From Tieghemostelium lacteum (Eukaryota > Evosea > Eumycetozoa > Dictyosteliales > Raperosteliaceae), in the NCBI GenBank assembly GCA_001606155.1, contig LODT01000025.1:248001-312000 (forward strand): a DNA stretch of 64,000 nt, given 5' to 3'. Positions 11,124 through 21,800 of the stretch are shown in pieces (position 1 is the first letter of the stretch; each line of letters begins with the position of its first letter). The notes under the pieces were generated by a model, which saw only the letters and a list, made by a program, of their open reading frames with translations, was not told the DNA's origin and did not search any database. Position numbers and translations under genes: made by a program.

Positions 11124-12124
11124 ATGTCAACCAACAATAATAACAATAATAATAACACAACAACTAAGAAACAAGAAGAAGTTTCAGCACAAGTAATTGC
11201 AGAAAAGATTGCAACTGTTTCTGATCCAAATAACTCACTTCCACAACCAAAAGGTGAAGAAGCCATCAAACCAAAACAAACATTAGAAGATAAGAAAGCA
11301 GATGCTCAATTAGGTTCTGGTGCCAAAGACCAAGAAGTTTATTTTGTCAAAGATGAAGCAGACCAAACCAAAGAATTAACCAAAGAAATGATACCAAATA
11401 TTAAAACAACTGTCTTCTTTAAAGGCTGTAAAGACGGAAAATATACAGTCTCTGCAAGAGTCACTAAAATTATGATTGAATCATGTCAAAGATGTGTTTT
11501 CACCTTCAAAGGCCGTATTTTCACCAATACCATTGAAGCTTGGAAAACTGTTGATTTAACTTTAGATGTATGTACACTCACTTTGCTTTTCTATTGCACT
11601 GAAATTTCATTCAAATTCTAACTAAAAATTTTTGCCTACAGATATTAAACGATCAAGTTAAAACCTTACAAGTTGATATGACATCAAGAATGAATATTTA
11701 TTTTGATAGTAAAATGTCATTCAGTAATATAGTATGGAGTGGTGTCAACGATATGAAAGTCCACATACACGATGATAAAGAATTTTTATATCACACTGGT
11801 TTCGAACAAATGAAATTACAATATCCAGAACAAGAATTAAACTTTGCCGTAGACCAATTCACAACTAGAAATATTAAAAATGAAATTATCACTGAACAAA
11901 TTGTTCGTTTGGCTAATGGTTATCCAACTACTGAAAGAGAAGCTAGGGAATTTGATCAAGCAGAAGAAGAAAACAAAAAGAGAGCTGAAGAATTCATTAG
12001 AAACAAATTAAAAGAGAATGGTATTCGTTTGGGTACTGTTGGTATGGCTAAAAAAGCTGCTGGTAGAAATGACCCATGTCCTTGTGGAAGTGGTAAAAAG
12101 AACAAATCCTGTTGTAATAAATAA
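11124..12124 (+). CDS. CAP C-terminal-like beta-helix protein with SEC-C tail
   Basis: Exons 11124-11567 and 11642-12124, phase 0, 308 aa. After an Asn/Thr-rich start, residues about 95-225 resemble the right-handed beta-helix of the C-terminal half of cyclase-associated protein or cofactor C (FFKGCKDGKYTVSARVTKIMI, ESCQRCVFTFKG, then VHIHDDKEFLYHTGFEQMKL). In CAP this region binds G-actin and helps nucleotide exchange. The CAP N-terminal, proline-rich and WH2 parts are absent. A charged helix (240-280) leads to a perfect C-terminal SEC-C zinc motif, GRNDPCPCGSGKKNKSCC. SEC-C is well known at the end of bacterial SecA. The combination suggests an actin- or tubulin-chaperone module with a zinc-binding peptide contact. 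Codon use is like that of well-expressed neighbours. Convergent with PP1. Confidence 0.87.
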
Positions 12125-12608
12125 AAGCTTTAGTAATTTTTTTTAAATATATAACAAAGAATATATAAGATTATGTAAATGATTGATTCACAAGATAAAG
12201 AAAGGTTTTCCTTTTTATTTGTATTTTTGTTATTGTCATGGTTTTTAGTATAAAATTCTTTTCTTTTATGATAGATTGTTGAAAAGAGAACATAGAATAA
12301 ATTGAAACGAAAGGTTTTAATAGAATGGAAGTGTTTTAGGGAGGTGATGATGTAGCAATTGGTTGTGAGGAGAGAGTAGAGAAAGGGAGAATACAATAAT
12401 ATTATTATGTTACTTATTAAATTGTAATAGTATAACCGTTATTAAATTTGCTGTGCATTTGATCTATATATTAATATAAGGTGGTGTTGTGTGGTTGATT
12501 GTTTGATTGTTGTTAGTGATTGTTTTTTATTTTTTTATTATTATTATTATTATTGTTGGAGGGTTGTTTGGTGATTTTTTTTTGAAAATGGATAGAAGAT
12601 TAAATTAA
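12125..12608. other. intergenic, convergent 3' ends
   Basis: Lies between the stop codons of the CAP/SEC-C gene and the PP1 gene. It holds their 3' UTRs, and the PP1 side is GT-rich on the plus strand. An ATT microsatellite of six to seven units sits at 12538-12555. The 88-codon open frame on the minus strand lacks an ATG and looks random. Confidence 0.6.
12538..12555. repeat. ATT trinucleotide microsatellite
   Basis: Six perfect ATT units in the 3' flank of the PP1 gene. Non-coding. Confidence 0.85.
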
Positions 12609-13574
12609 TTATTTCTTTTGTTTTTGTTGTTTGTTTCGAGGTGGGGTTAAAAGTCTTCCATTATTGTCATTTGTTATTTTCTTTTTGTCGGCTGGTTTTA
12701 AAATTTGGAAAGAACACATCAGGGTTTCATCAACACCCATCATGGCACCGGCATTATCAAATTCACCAAAATAGTTTGGAGCAGAAAAGAGAGTGACCAA
12801 TTGTCTCTTGGCAAAGAATTCATAACCGTCTTCGACAACCTGATGAGCACGACAAATGAGATCGAGGTCATGTTTTTTCAGGAAAGTCTCTACGATATCA
12901 GGACCAAATATATAGGAAACACCACGATCATTATCATCCCAGCCCTGTACAGTCTTGTCTGGATCAGCCCAGAGTAAATCACAAAGCAAACCATTGTCTG
13001 GAACTACAGTAGGTCTGACGATTCTTCTGATTTGGTCCATGTTTTTAAGATCTGGTGAGAGACCACCATGCATACAAAAGATTTTTTCATCGATGATTGC
13101 TGCTACTGGGAGACAATTAAAACAATCTGTAAATGCTTTCCATAGCTTGGTGTTGTATCTTCTCTTACATTCATCATAGAAACCATATATACGATTAATA
13201 GAGGCACATTCGTGATTTCCACGAAGTATAAAGAAATTCTCTGGGTATTTAATTTTGTAGGCCAAAAGTAGACAAATTGTCTCCAATGATTGCTTACCAC
13301 GATCTACATAGTCTCCTAAAAACAGATAATTACTCTGTGGTGGGAATCCACCATATTCAAACAATCTGAGTAAATCGTAATATTGTCCATGAATGTCACC
13401 ACAAATCTTAATGGGTGCCTCTAACTCTAATAATATTGGTTGATTGATAAAAATCTCTGTGGCTTGTATTGTCAAATATCTAATCTCCTCTTCCAAAAGA
13501 TCTACAAATTTACCAGGTTTAGTTGTTCTGGGTTCCAATAATCTGGTAATAATTGAATCTAAATCTATTTCCAT
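12609..13574 (-). CDS. pppB: protein phosphatase 1 catalytic subunit
   Basis: Metal-dependent Ser/Thr phosphatase, single exon, 321 aa. All metal and phosphate ligands are present in order: GDIHGQ, GDYVDRG, RGNHE, the HGG loop ([10 protein letters not shown]) and the [13 protein letters not shown] segment. The hydrophobic groove that takes RVxF peptides is conserved. At the beta12-beta13 loop, where animals and yeast have [17 protein letters not shown], this protein has [17 protein letters not shown]: Phe replaces the toxin-reactive Cys. The Cys-to-Phe change has been described for D. discoideum PP1 and is linked there to altered enzyme properties. The tail after the core is basic ([10 protein letters not shown]). 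A likely partner, the PNUTS-like protein, is encoded at 24.7-27.7 kb. Confidence 0.96.
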   Translation of the reverse strand: MEIDLDSIITRLLEPRTTKPGKFVDLLEEEIRYLTIQATEIFINQPILLELEAPIKICGDIHGQYYDLLRLFEYGGFPPQSNYLFLGDYVDRGKQSLETICLLLAYKIKYPENFFILRGNHECASINRIYGFYDECKRRYNTKLWKAFTDCFNCLPVAAIIDEKIFCMHGGLSPDLKNMDQIRRIVRPTVVPDNGLLCDLLWADPDKTVQGWDDNDRGVSYIFGPDIVETFLKKHDLDLICRAHQVVEDGYEFFAKRQLVTLFSAPNYFGEFDNAGAMMGVDETLMCSFQILKPADKKKITNDNNGRLLTPPRNKQQKQKK

Positions 13575-14439
13575 TTTGTTTGTTTTTTTTTTTTGTGGAT
13601 GGAGTTTACTCTAGATTATATATATATATATTTATTCTCTGGTACTGTGTACTTATAGTTGATTTTCAATCTGTAATCTATATTATCAACTATTGCTGAA
13701 CTGTGTATTTTTAAAAAAATAAATTTGATATTAATAACTTTAGGTCGAGTTTTAAACTTAAAGCGATAATTTAAAAAATAGTGGAAAAAATGTTTGATTA
13801 TAATTTGAAACACAATCAAAAGTTAATAACAACAGTCATAGAATGGAAACTACTACTATTATTATTTCAAACTGTTGAATTAATGAGACAAAAAAAAAAT
13901 GAATAAAAAAATGCCGAATGGAAACACAAAAACAATCGATTGTATATTGATTTGAGAATCAGATAGAGTTTGATTACAAATTACTATAAATTTTAATTAA
14001 AAGAGACTTACAAATATCTTTTTACACACAAAAAAAACTAATTGTTATTTAAAAAGAGATGAGAATGGAAAGAATAAAAAAAAAAAAAAATTTTAAAAAA
14101 ATTTTTCGTTGTTTTATCAGGTCAAACAATAACGGCAAATTTGAAGGCACATTTCTAAAAATACAAATTTAAATATCTACAATTACAATTAAAAATCTAT
14201 AAATTAGTTATAACTTTATAATTATTAGTATTTGATTAATTATCAATTATAAAAAAGAAATAAAAAAAACCCCAAAAATATTTCTAAGTAAACGCAAAAA
14301 AAAAAATCACGCGGGTAATTTTCAATATCAAGATATTTAAAAATTTAATATCGATAACTAAAAAAAATGAAATTTATGTGTTGTTTGAGGGTTTATAGAA
14401 ATATTTATTTAAGTAAAGTGAAAATTAAATTTTATATTA
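13575..14439. other. intergenic, AT-rich upstream region of PP1
   Basis: 865 bp between the PP1 start and the SRP54 stop. Very AT-rich with A and T homopolymers (for example 14081-14093) and a TA run at 13618-13631. No open frame with coding character and no RNA gene seen. It must carry the PP1 promoter and SRP54 3' UTR. Confidence 0.5.
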
Positions 14440-15960
14440 TTAATCAGGACCCATACCAGGGAATCCCTTACCACCTAGACCTCCCATAGATTCCATCATC
14501 TTTGAAATATCACCCATACCACCACCACCTTTCATGTTTTTAAAAGAACTTAAAAGAGATTGGAAACCACCACTACCCATTTGTTTCATTAGTTGAGGTG
14601 GAACCATATTTTGAAGTTGTTGCATATTTCTGGCATTTGGAGCACCACCTTTAGCCATGTTATTGGCAATATTTTGAATACCCTTTTGTTTGAATGTCTT
14701 TTCAAACATTTTGAATTGCTCGAGAAGTTCGATAACTTCTCTTGGGTGTCTACCTGATCCTTGAGCAATAACCAGCATTCTAGGTCTGGTGATTGGTTTC
14801 TTTCCATCTAGTTCTTTGTCAGAAAGTGAATCCATAATGTTTATATAAGCCTTCAGTTTAAGGTTACCTTCATTACCACTCAATTGAGGTAGGTTACTTA
14901 GACCTGGTAGATTCTGAACAAATTTATCGATGGGTCCCAACTTTAGAATCTGTTGGAAATGTTGTTTCATATTACGTAATGTAAATTTACCATTTACTAT
15001 ATCATCAATTGCTTTAGGGTCCTCTGGGACTACATCTTTAATCATCTGCATCATAGCTGGCATATCACCCATACCTAAAAGTTTACTAATGAAACCCTCT
15101 GCGTTAAAGAGATCCAAATCAGGTATATGTTCACCAGTACCTATAAAGATAATAGGACATTTTGTGGCGGCAACTGCAGATAATGCACCACCACCTTTAG
15201 AATGACCGTCCATTTTGGTAATGATAACTGAACCAACACCGACGGAGCTCTTAAAGGCGGTAGCTTGGTCGTATGCAGCTTGACCAATAGAAGAATCCAT
15301 TACAAATATTACATTATCTGGTTTGACAGCTTGTTCGACTTGTTTCATCTCTGCAAACAATTCAGCATCTTGTTTGTGACGACCTGAAGTATCTACAATG
15401 ATAATCTCTGCACCCTCCTTTTTGAATATATCCACACCCTTCTTTGCGACAGCTACAGGATCCTTCTCATCTTCACTGCCATAGAAGGGAATCTTTGCCT
15501 TTGTGGCATTTTGTTGTAGTTGTATAAAAGCACCAGCACGAAAAGTATCTGCACAAATCAAAGCAGTACTCCACCCTTTTCTCTTGTAAAAATATGCCAA
15601 TTTTGTTACAGAAGTGGTCTTACCAGCACCTTGAAGACCTACAAACATTATTACATTGGGTTTACCTTTAGTAGGTTTCCAAGCTGGTACACCAGGATCT
15701 ACTAATTTTATAAGTTCCTCATATACTACTCTCTTTATAAGTTTTCTCTTGTTGAGACCTGCTGCTAATTGATCCAATTTGATCTTTGCCATTATATTCT
15801 TTCTCATCTGAATGATAAGACTCATCTGAACATCTGCTAATGACAAGGCATTACCAATCTCTTTTAATAGTTGATTTATAGTTTCTTCATTTACAATGGT
15901 GGTATTATTCATAACAGCCAAAGCTGATGAAATTTTATTACCCAATTCTGATAAAACCAT
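14440..15960 (-). CDS. srp54: signal recognition particle 54 kDa GTPase
   Basis: Cytosolic SRP subunit that binds signal sequences on ribosomes and docks with the SRP receptor at the ER. Single exon, 506 aa, the usual size. The N domain (1-90) is a four-helix bundle. The G domain follows with P-loop GLQGAGKTT (about 108), DTFRAGAFIQLQQNA, the DTSGRH switch and the TKMDGHSKGGGALS guanine loop. The M domain (about 325-506) is rich in Met and ends in Gly/Met repeats with a GxGP-type terminus. Signal peptide grip residues RMLVIAQGSGR are conserved. Upstream of the ATG is a TA-rich promoter, and it is divergent from the CBS gene with 352 bp between starts. Confidence 0.97.
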   Translation of the reverse strand: MVLSELGNKISSALAVMNNTTIVNEETINQLLKEIGNALSLADVQMSLIIQMRKNIMAKIKLDQLAAGLNKRKLIKRVVYEELIKLVDPGVPAWKPTKGKPNVIMFVGLQGAGKTTSVTKLAYFYKRKGWSTALICADTFRAGAFIQLQQNATKAKIPFYGSEDEKDPVAVAKKGVDIFKKEGAEIIIVDTSGRHKQDAELFAEMKQVEQAVKPDNVIFVMDSSIGQAAYDQATAFKSSVGVGSVIITKMDGHSKGGGALSAVAATKCPIIFIGTGEHIPDLDLFNAEGFISKLLGMGDMPAMMQMIKDVVPEDPKAIDDIVNGKFTLRNMKQHFQQILKLGPIDKFVQNLPGLSNLPQLSGNEGNLKLKAYINIMDSLSDKELDGKKPITRPRMLVIAQGSGRHPREVIELLEQFKMFEKTFKQKGIQNIANNMAKGGAPNARNMQQLQNMVPPQLMKQMGSGGFQSLLSSFKNMKGGGGMGDISKMMESMGGLGGKGFPGMGPD

Positions 15961-16312
15961 TGTTTTATATATATATAAAAAAACTTAAGAATACAAAAAT
16001 TATATAAATAAAGTGTGAAAAATATTAAAAAAAAAAAATGATGTTTTTACACCTCAATTTTAAAGGGTTTGACTTTTTTGAATCTTTAAAATCACTTTAT
16101 TAATAATTAAGTCCTTAGTCTTTTAACAATAATAAATTATAAAAATTAATTTTGTAGTATATCGAGAAATTTTAACACACACTTTGAAGGATATCGTAAT
16201 TATACAAAAATAAAAAATAAAAAATTAATTTCTCCTTTTGTGGTTTGTTCAAATTCAAATTTCTTCATAGTTATTTATTTTCAATATTTGATATAAATAA
16301 AGGATATATAGA
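15961..16312. promoter_or_regulatory. divergent intergenic region, SRP54 / CBS protein
   Basis: Between two ATGs facing away from each other. Extremely AT-rich with A-runs at 16026-16037. No specific site recognised; a shared promoter is inferred from spacing only. Confidence 0.4.
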
Positions 16313-17094
16313 ATGTTTAGACCTACATTTAATTTATTAAAAAATTCAAAAAATATTATATATTTAAATAATTCATTGGTAATTATTAAATTTTATATAT
16401 ATATTAGCCATTATATATAATTAAATAAAATCTAACTTAAAGATTTTAGAGTCAAAACTCAATTGCAAAAAATTCATTTATAAAGACTAGTAAGATTAAT
16501 TTAGTGGATGCTCAAAAGGGGATAAAGACCAAGACATTATATGACTATGAACCATTAACCAAAGTTGACAAATCTTTGAACAAAAAGGATAATTATTTTG
16601 TATTTGGAGATGAAAAATTGTCACAGATTTTAGAGAAAAAGGAGTTAAAAAAACTACTCTATGTTAAAGATAGTGATATGATTTATACAGCTATTGAAAA
16701 GATGGTTGAAAATGGTGTTGGTGCAATGTTGGTTGTAAATAGTAATGATAATAGTCTATGTGGAATAGTATCTGAGAGAGACTATCTCAATAAAGTAGCT
16801 TTAAAGGGACTGAACTCCAAGTCTACTCCAGTAAAACATATCATGACTAGTAACTTGAAAACTATGAAACCAAGTACCTGTGCATTGGAAGCTTTACATT
16901 TAATGACTTATGGTCGTTTCAGACATATTCCAATCACAGACCAAGAAGGTAAAAATGTAATAGGTCTCATTTCCATTACAGATCTAATCAAATCCATTAG
17001 AAAATCTCAAAAAGAGACATTAAGATATCTAAGAGAATTCTTAAATGACCCATCTGGTTATTCAGTTCATAATATAGATCCAGATACCATCTAA
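16313..17094 (+). CDS. mitochondrial two-CBS-domain protein (CBSX3-like)
   Basis: Exons 16313-16378 and 16450-17094, phase 0, 236 aa. The first 40 residues are basic, Asn/Ser/Leu-rich and without acids, as in a mitochondrial presequence (MFRPTFNLLKNSKNIIYLNN). Two CBS modules form a Bateman pair: the first includes MVENGVGAMLVVNSNDNSLCGIVSERDY and the second MTYGRFRHIPITDQ...VIGLISITDLIKS. CBS pairs bind adenine nucleotides. Stand-alone mitochondrial versions such as plant CBSX3 modulate thioredoxin and redox state, and bacterial forms resemble it too. The IVSERDY motif is typical of that group. The long frame could start at a GTG (16504), but the upstream exon restores an ATG and the targeting peptide. 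Confidence 0.88.
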
Positions 17095-17304
17095 AATCGT
17101 TTGTATAACGTAAACAAAAGATATTTATTTTATTTGATTTTTTTTTGATTTTTTTGTTTCAAAAAATAAATTTAAATTAAATCAAATACTTTTTGCTCGT
17201 TTTTCGCAACTTTCGGTCAACTGATTGTTAAAAAAATTTTTTATTTTTTATTATTTTTATCATTAAAATTGTTTACTTATAAACAACAGATATATACAAA
17301 CAGG

Positions 17305-18596
17305 ATGGCCCCAAATAAAGGTATTTAAAAATAATATAATAATAATATACGGTGGGAAAAAGGATGGGATGTTGAATAATCATTGGCGGGATTAAAATCC
17401 ATTTCGACATGGATAAAACGGAGGGAGGCAACGGGAAATATTTAATATTTATTATATTATTATTTTTAAAAATACGGTGTACCTTTAAAATAATCTTTTA
17501 AACCAATAGATAAAGTTTCTTCGGATCTTTTTCACGGATGGCAAAAAACAAAATTTAACACATTTTATCAAACCATACAGAAAAAGAAATTAACAACAAA
17601 AAGAGAAAGAAGGAAGAATCCGAGTCTGAATCTGAATCTGAGTCTGAAAGCTCTAGCTCAAGCTCTGAATCTGAGAATGAGACCCCAGTTAAACAAACCG
17701 CCAACAAAAATAACAAAAAAAAACAAGAATCTTCTGATGACGAAATGGTTGTTGTTGGAGACTCTAATGGTGCTGATGAATCTAACGGTTATTCTTTGAA
17801 TTCCGGTAACGGATCATCAGGTGCTGGTGCTGGTTCTTTTGGTGGTAAAAAAGAACACGAAGTTTTTGTTGGAAAACTCCCAATCACCGCCGAAGACAAT
17901 GACGTTTTCAATTTCTTTAAATCCAAAGTTGGTAATGTCGTAAAAGTCACCGTTTTGAAAAAGTCACCTTCTAGAAGAGCTGCTTTTGTTGAGTTCGCTG
18001 ATGCCGCTTCCAAACAAAAAGCCATAAGTATGGATGGTTGTGATTTCCCAAATGGTGTTGAAGCAATTACCATTAACTGTAACTCTGCCAAACCAACTAC
18101 CTCACATAACAGTACCTTTGAAGTCATTGTCAAACACATTCCACAAACTTCACAAGAATCCGATATTAAAGAGTTCTTCTCTCAATGTGGTAATGTAACT
18201 CGTATTACCAGACCAAAGTCAAAGACTGGTCAAGGTTTCATTCCAATCTCTTTCATTACATTTGACTCCGAAGATGCCGTTAACAAAGCTATCAGCTTAG
18301 AAGATAACACCTTTGAAGATGCTTTATTAGAGATCCAAAAGAACTATCCAAAACCATCCGGTGGTGGTGGCGATCGTGGTGGATATGGTGGTGGTCGTGG
18401 AGGTCGTGGAGGTTTCGGTGGAAACGGTGGTGGTCGTGGAGGTTACAATAACGGTGGTAACAGAAACTATGGTGGTGGTGGCGATCGTGGTGGATATGGT
18501 GGTGGTCGTGGTGGATATGGTGGTGGTCGTGGAGGTGGTGGTCGTGGAGGTGGTCGTGGTGGATATGGTGGTGATAAGAAATTCAAATCTTATTAA
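17305..18596 (+). CDS. nucleolin-like RNA-binding protein (acidic, two RRM, GAR tail)
   Basis: Exons 17305-17320 (only 16 nt, MAPNK plus one base) and 17581-18596, giving 343 aa. Order: basic KKRKK, an acidic Glu/Ser stretch (ESESESESES, CK2-type sites), linker, RRM1 (about 97-172, HEVFVGKLP and RAAFVEF), RRM2 (about 184-258, FEVIVKHIP and GFIPISFITF) and a Gly-Arg-Gly-Gly-rich tail (about 262-336) with RGG repeats for arginine methylation. This architecture is that of nucleolin and yeast Nsr1, which act in pre-rRNA processing in the nucleolus. Strongly biased codons (GGT, CGT, ACC, ATT) suggest high expression. The 260-bp intron after codon 5 is long and less AT-rich than its neighbours (see findings). 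Convergent with HPS3. Confidence 0.9.
17321..17580 (+). other. long 5' intron of the nucleolin-like gene
   Basis: 260 bp, donor GTATTT, acceptor CATACAG. About three times the usual intron length here, with a G-rich middle (17350-17450, for example GGTGGGAAAAAGGATGGGATG split by short AT runs). No convincing box C/D or H/ACA signature was found by eye. Confidence 0.7.
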
Positions 18597-18846
18597 ACTA
18601 ATGTTTAACCCCACTCTCTCTCTCTCGCTATAAACACAAACCTACTAAAAAAACTAGACTATATTCTAGATCGACTACAAAAAACACTTTTTTCTAACAC
18701 ACAACACTGTAAATGCATTTTTACTTTCATTTAGTTCAAATAAAATAATTATATTTTATCTCTCTCTAGTTCAAAATATTTTTAAACGTCTTTTTAATTC
18801 TTGTAATTGTTATTATTATATTTTAATTTCTTTTTATATATAAATT

Positions 18847-21800
18847 TTAAATTGTGTCATTATCCATTTCCAAAAGGTGATAAGAAAGTGAAGTTTTTAA
18901 AAGTTTAGCTTGATGATTAGAAAATGATTTCTCTATAAATGTTAAAAAGTAGTCCATTTTACCATTGGATGGTAACAGGTGAAGGAATGCTTCTGGATCA
19001 AGGAATGATGTAAGATGATCTAGAACTTTTTCATATTCTCTAATAGTAATTTCTTTTTCTGTTGGTTTAAGTGATTGACTTTGATACCGTTTCAAAACAG
19101 TTGACAAAACAGTTGCCCAATCCGAATGAATCTTACAGAAATGAAGTGAATAGTCTAGAATAATGTGAATATTAGTGTCAACTGCCAATTCAATAGCTTC
19201 TTTTACACGGTCAAGTGGTGGCAAACAAGCAAGTTTCAATGAGAGTAACATTATATTATCGTTATTGTTTTGAAATATACTCTCAATGGTCTCCATAAAT
19301 TGAAAATCTTTGATTTTGTTTAGACTTAGTAGTGATTGAAGTTTTCTATAGTACAATGGAGATAGCAGTGTTTTTACTTCATCTTTGGCAGATGGGTTGT
19401 TGTTTTCCATTAGAAATGGTGGTAATTTAGATAACCATTGTGGTATACTAAGATAAGTATTCAAGTGCATTAACATCCATTGGTTACAGTATTCGTCACC
19501 TAGTTGATTCTGATTGGAAATTGCTGATTTACTAGTTGGTATATTCTTTGGTAATATACCCATACTTGAAGAAGATAATTGTTGAAGGTAATAGGTACTA
19601 TTTAGAATCTTACCAACATCCAATTTAAGTGATTGGAATAGTTTAAAGTCCTCTCCTCTAAATCTATGAATATCTTGTACATAGAGATTAATGAGATACT
19701 TTAAAAAGATGACAACCAACTCGCTATTATAATTTTGATTGATTGATGATGAACTGGTATTCTGTTGTTGATGTGTTGTTGTTAATGTTGTATGTTGTTG
19801 AGGTTTTGGAGTAGTATTACCAATATTACTATTACTCTGATTAGCATATACAGTAATAAACCATTCTAAATAGATTTTCAAAAGTAATGAATCTAAATCA
19901 TAGTCATTATGATGGTATATAGGATTCATTATTCCATTGGTAAAAGTGGTGGTAGAAAACAGTAGAATTGTCAAACCAAAATCAGGTGAAATCTCATGAG
20001 ATTGTACAAGTTGAATGGTAATATCTAAGAGTCCCCATGGTGTGGATTGTCTTAGTATTTTACATAGAGCAGTTGGAGTAGATTCACCAGGTGGTGCTAA
20101 TAACTTTGGATTCTTTACACATAGACTAATCAATGAATCAGTAGGTATCTGATTAAATGATGATATAGCATCTTCAATCTTATTCTGATCCAAATACAAT
20201 AGACCCAGTGCAAAATAAATCTTATTTCTATCTATCAAATCAAAATCACATTGTTCTGAAATTTTCTTTAAAAGTTCAATAGCAAGAGTTTGTGAGTAAC
20301 TTGATATACTAGACTCTAATATAAGTGATGGTAATCTATGTGGACTACATTTATGGTAATGATCTAGTATCTGGTTACACAATTCCTCTCTATTCAACAA
20401 TAATTCATATGACTATTTCAAAAAAAATATTAGTATTTTAAAGTTATTATGAAATATATTTGTGTATAGTACATACAGATGGATCATATAAAACATGTTC
20501 TAGATAATAGATTAGAGATTGATGTGAAGTTGAGTTTTCAATGAGTAGTTTGAATACATATTCAATATCTGAATCAGATGAACTGAACCAGAGAGCTGAT
20601 CTCATGTAATCTTTTTGTTTGGAGAAGAAATATTCGCCAAGAAGGGTAGATGACTTTTTAAGTAGAGATTGATAGATCTTTCTTTCAACACCAAAGTTGA
20701 TTACAGATGCCATATCATTCATTTTGGGATTGGAATGATGTTGATTTGCAAGTTTGGATTGTAGGAGGAAATGACTTTCCATGAGTAACTGGTGATAGAC
20801 TTCTTCATCTTTATCCTTAATTTCAATAGTTTTTTCTAAAATTTCATTATACAGTGACTGAAGTGGTGTGTGGTGAAGTATATAGGTTGACCATCCTGAC
20901 AATTCTTGCATTGCTGGTTTCTTTGGATTTGGTGATCTCATTATAGTTGGTATTCCTAGCTTGTTATTCTCCTGTTTACCAAACTTTGATAAAATGATTA
21001 AATGGTCACCTACAACTGCAATCTTTTTGAGAAAGAGGAATGTTCTCTGGCCGAATCCTAAGGGAGATGGAAGATCTTCTCCATCTTCTGCACCTTCACA
21101 TGATCTCAAAGTCCATGTTTCCAAACCTTCTGTAGTAATAGTATACAAAAATGAGTAACTAGCAGTACATGCAATAGTCTCATTTGCATATAAATAGTTT
21201 GCCAAAAGTGTTGGTTTACTAATATTATACAAGTACCCATTCTTTTGTGTTGATATAATGAATCTCATTAGAGTCTGTGGAGATGTACCAGTACCACTAC
21301 CATGTCCACTACCACTATTTCCTCCAGTTCCTGTATTTGTATTTTGATGTGACCCTCTAAGACTTGGAGATGAAGATGTAGTTATCTTTCCAAAACTTGA
21401 ACTCATACTAGAATTCAATCTAAACTGTTTAGGTTGTTTAGATGGTGATGACGATGAATTTCCACTGATATTCAATTGGCTTGACATTGAATTTGATCTA
21501 TTACGTTGTTGATTAGTTATAGAAGATGTAGAGGAACTAAGTGATGGAGAAGATGCAGATTCAATATCAATATCAACAATAACCTGATTCTTTAATGTAG
21601 AATCTGGAAGAAAGAACATACTATGAATTGAATCATCTTTTGAGAACTTTTTACTAAGTAACAATGTGGAAGACAATAGTGAATATCCAGATTCAGAATT
21701 TACATTAATACCATGTTCAATGTCGTTAATAGGTCCCAAAACTTCATATTCTCCATTTGAAGTCAACTTTCTCTGTGCATCTATACTTGATTGTAGATTA

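Noticed and set aside
12130-12396. 88-codon minus frame
   Set aside because: No ATG, and composition is that of 3' UTR DNA between convergent genes.
13616-13819. 67-codon minus frame upstream of PP1
   Set aside because: Random Ile/Lys/Asn/Phe-rich peptide typical of AT-rich promoter DNA.
18327-18633. Thr/Ser-rich minus frame and Val-rich plus frame over the GAR region
   Set aside because: Shadows of the Gly/Arg codon repeat of the nucleolin-like gene.
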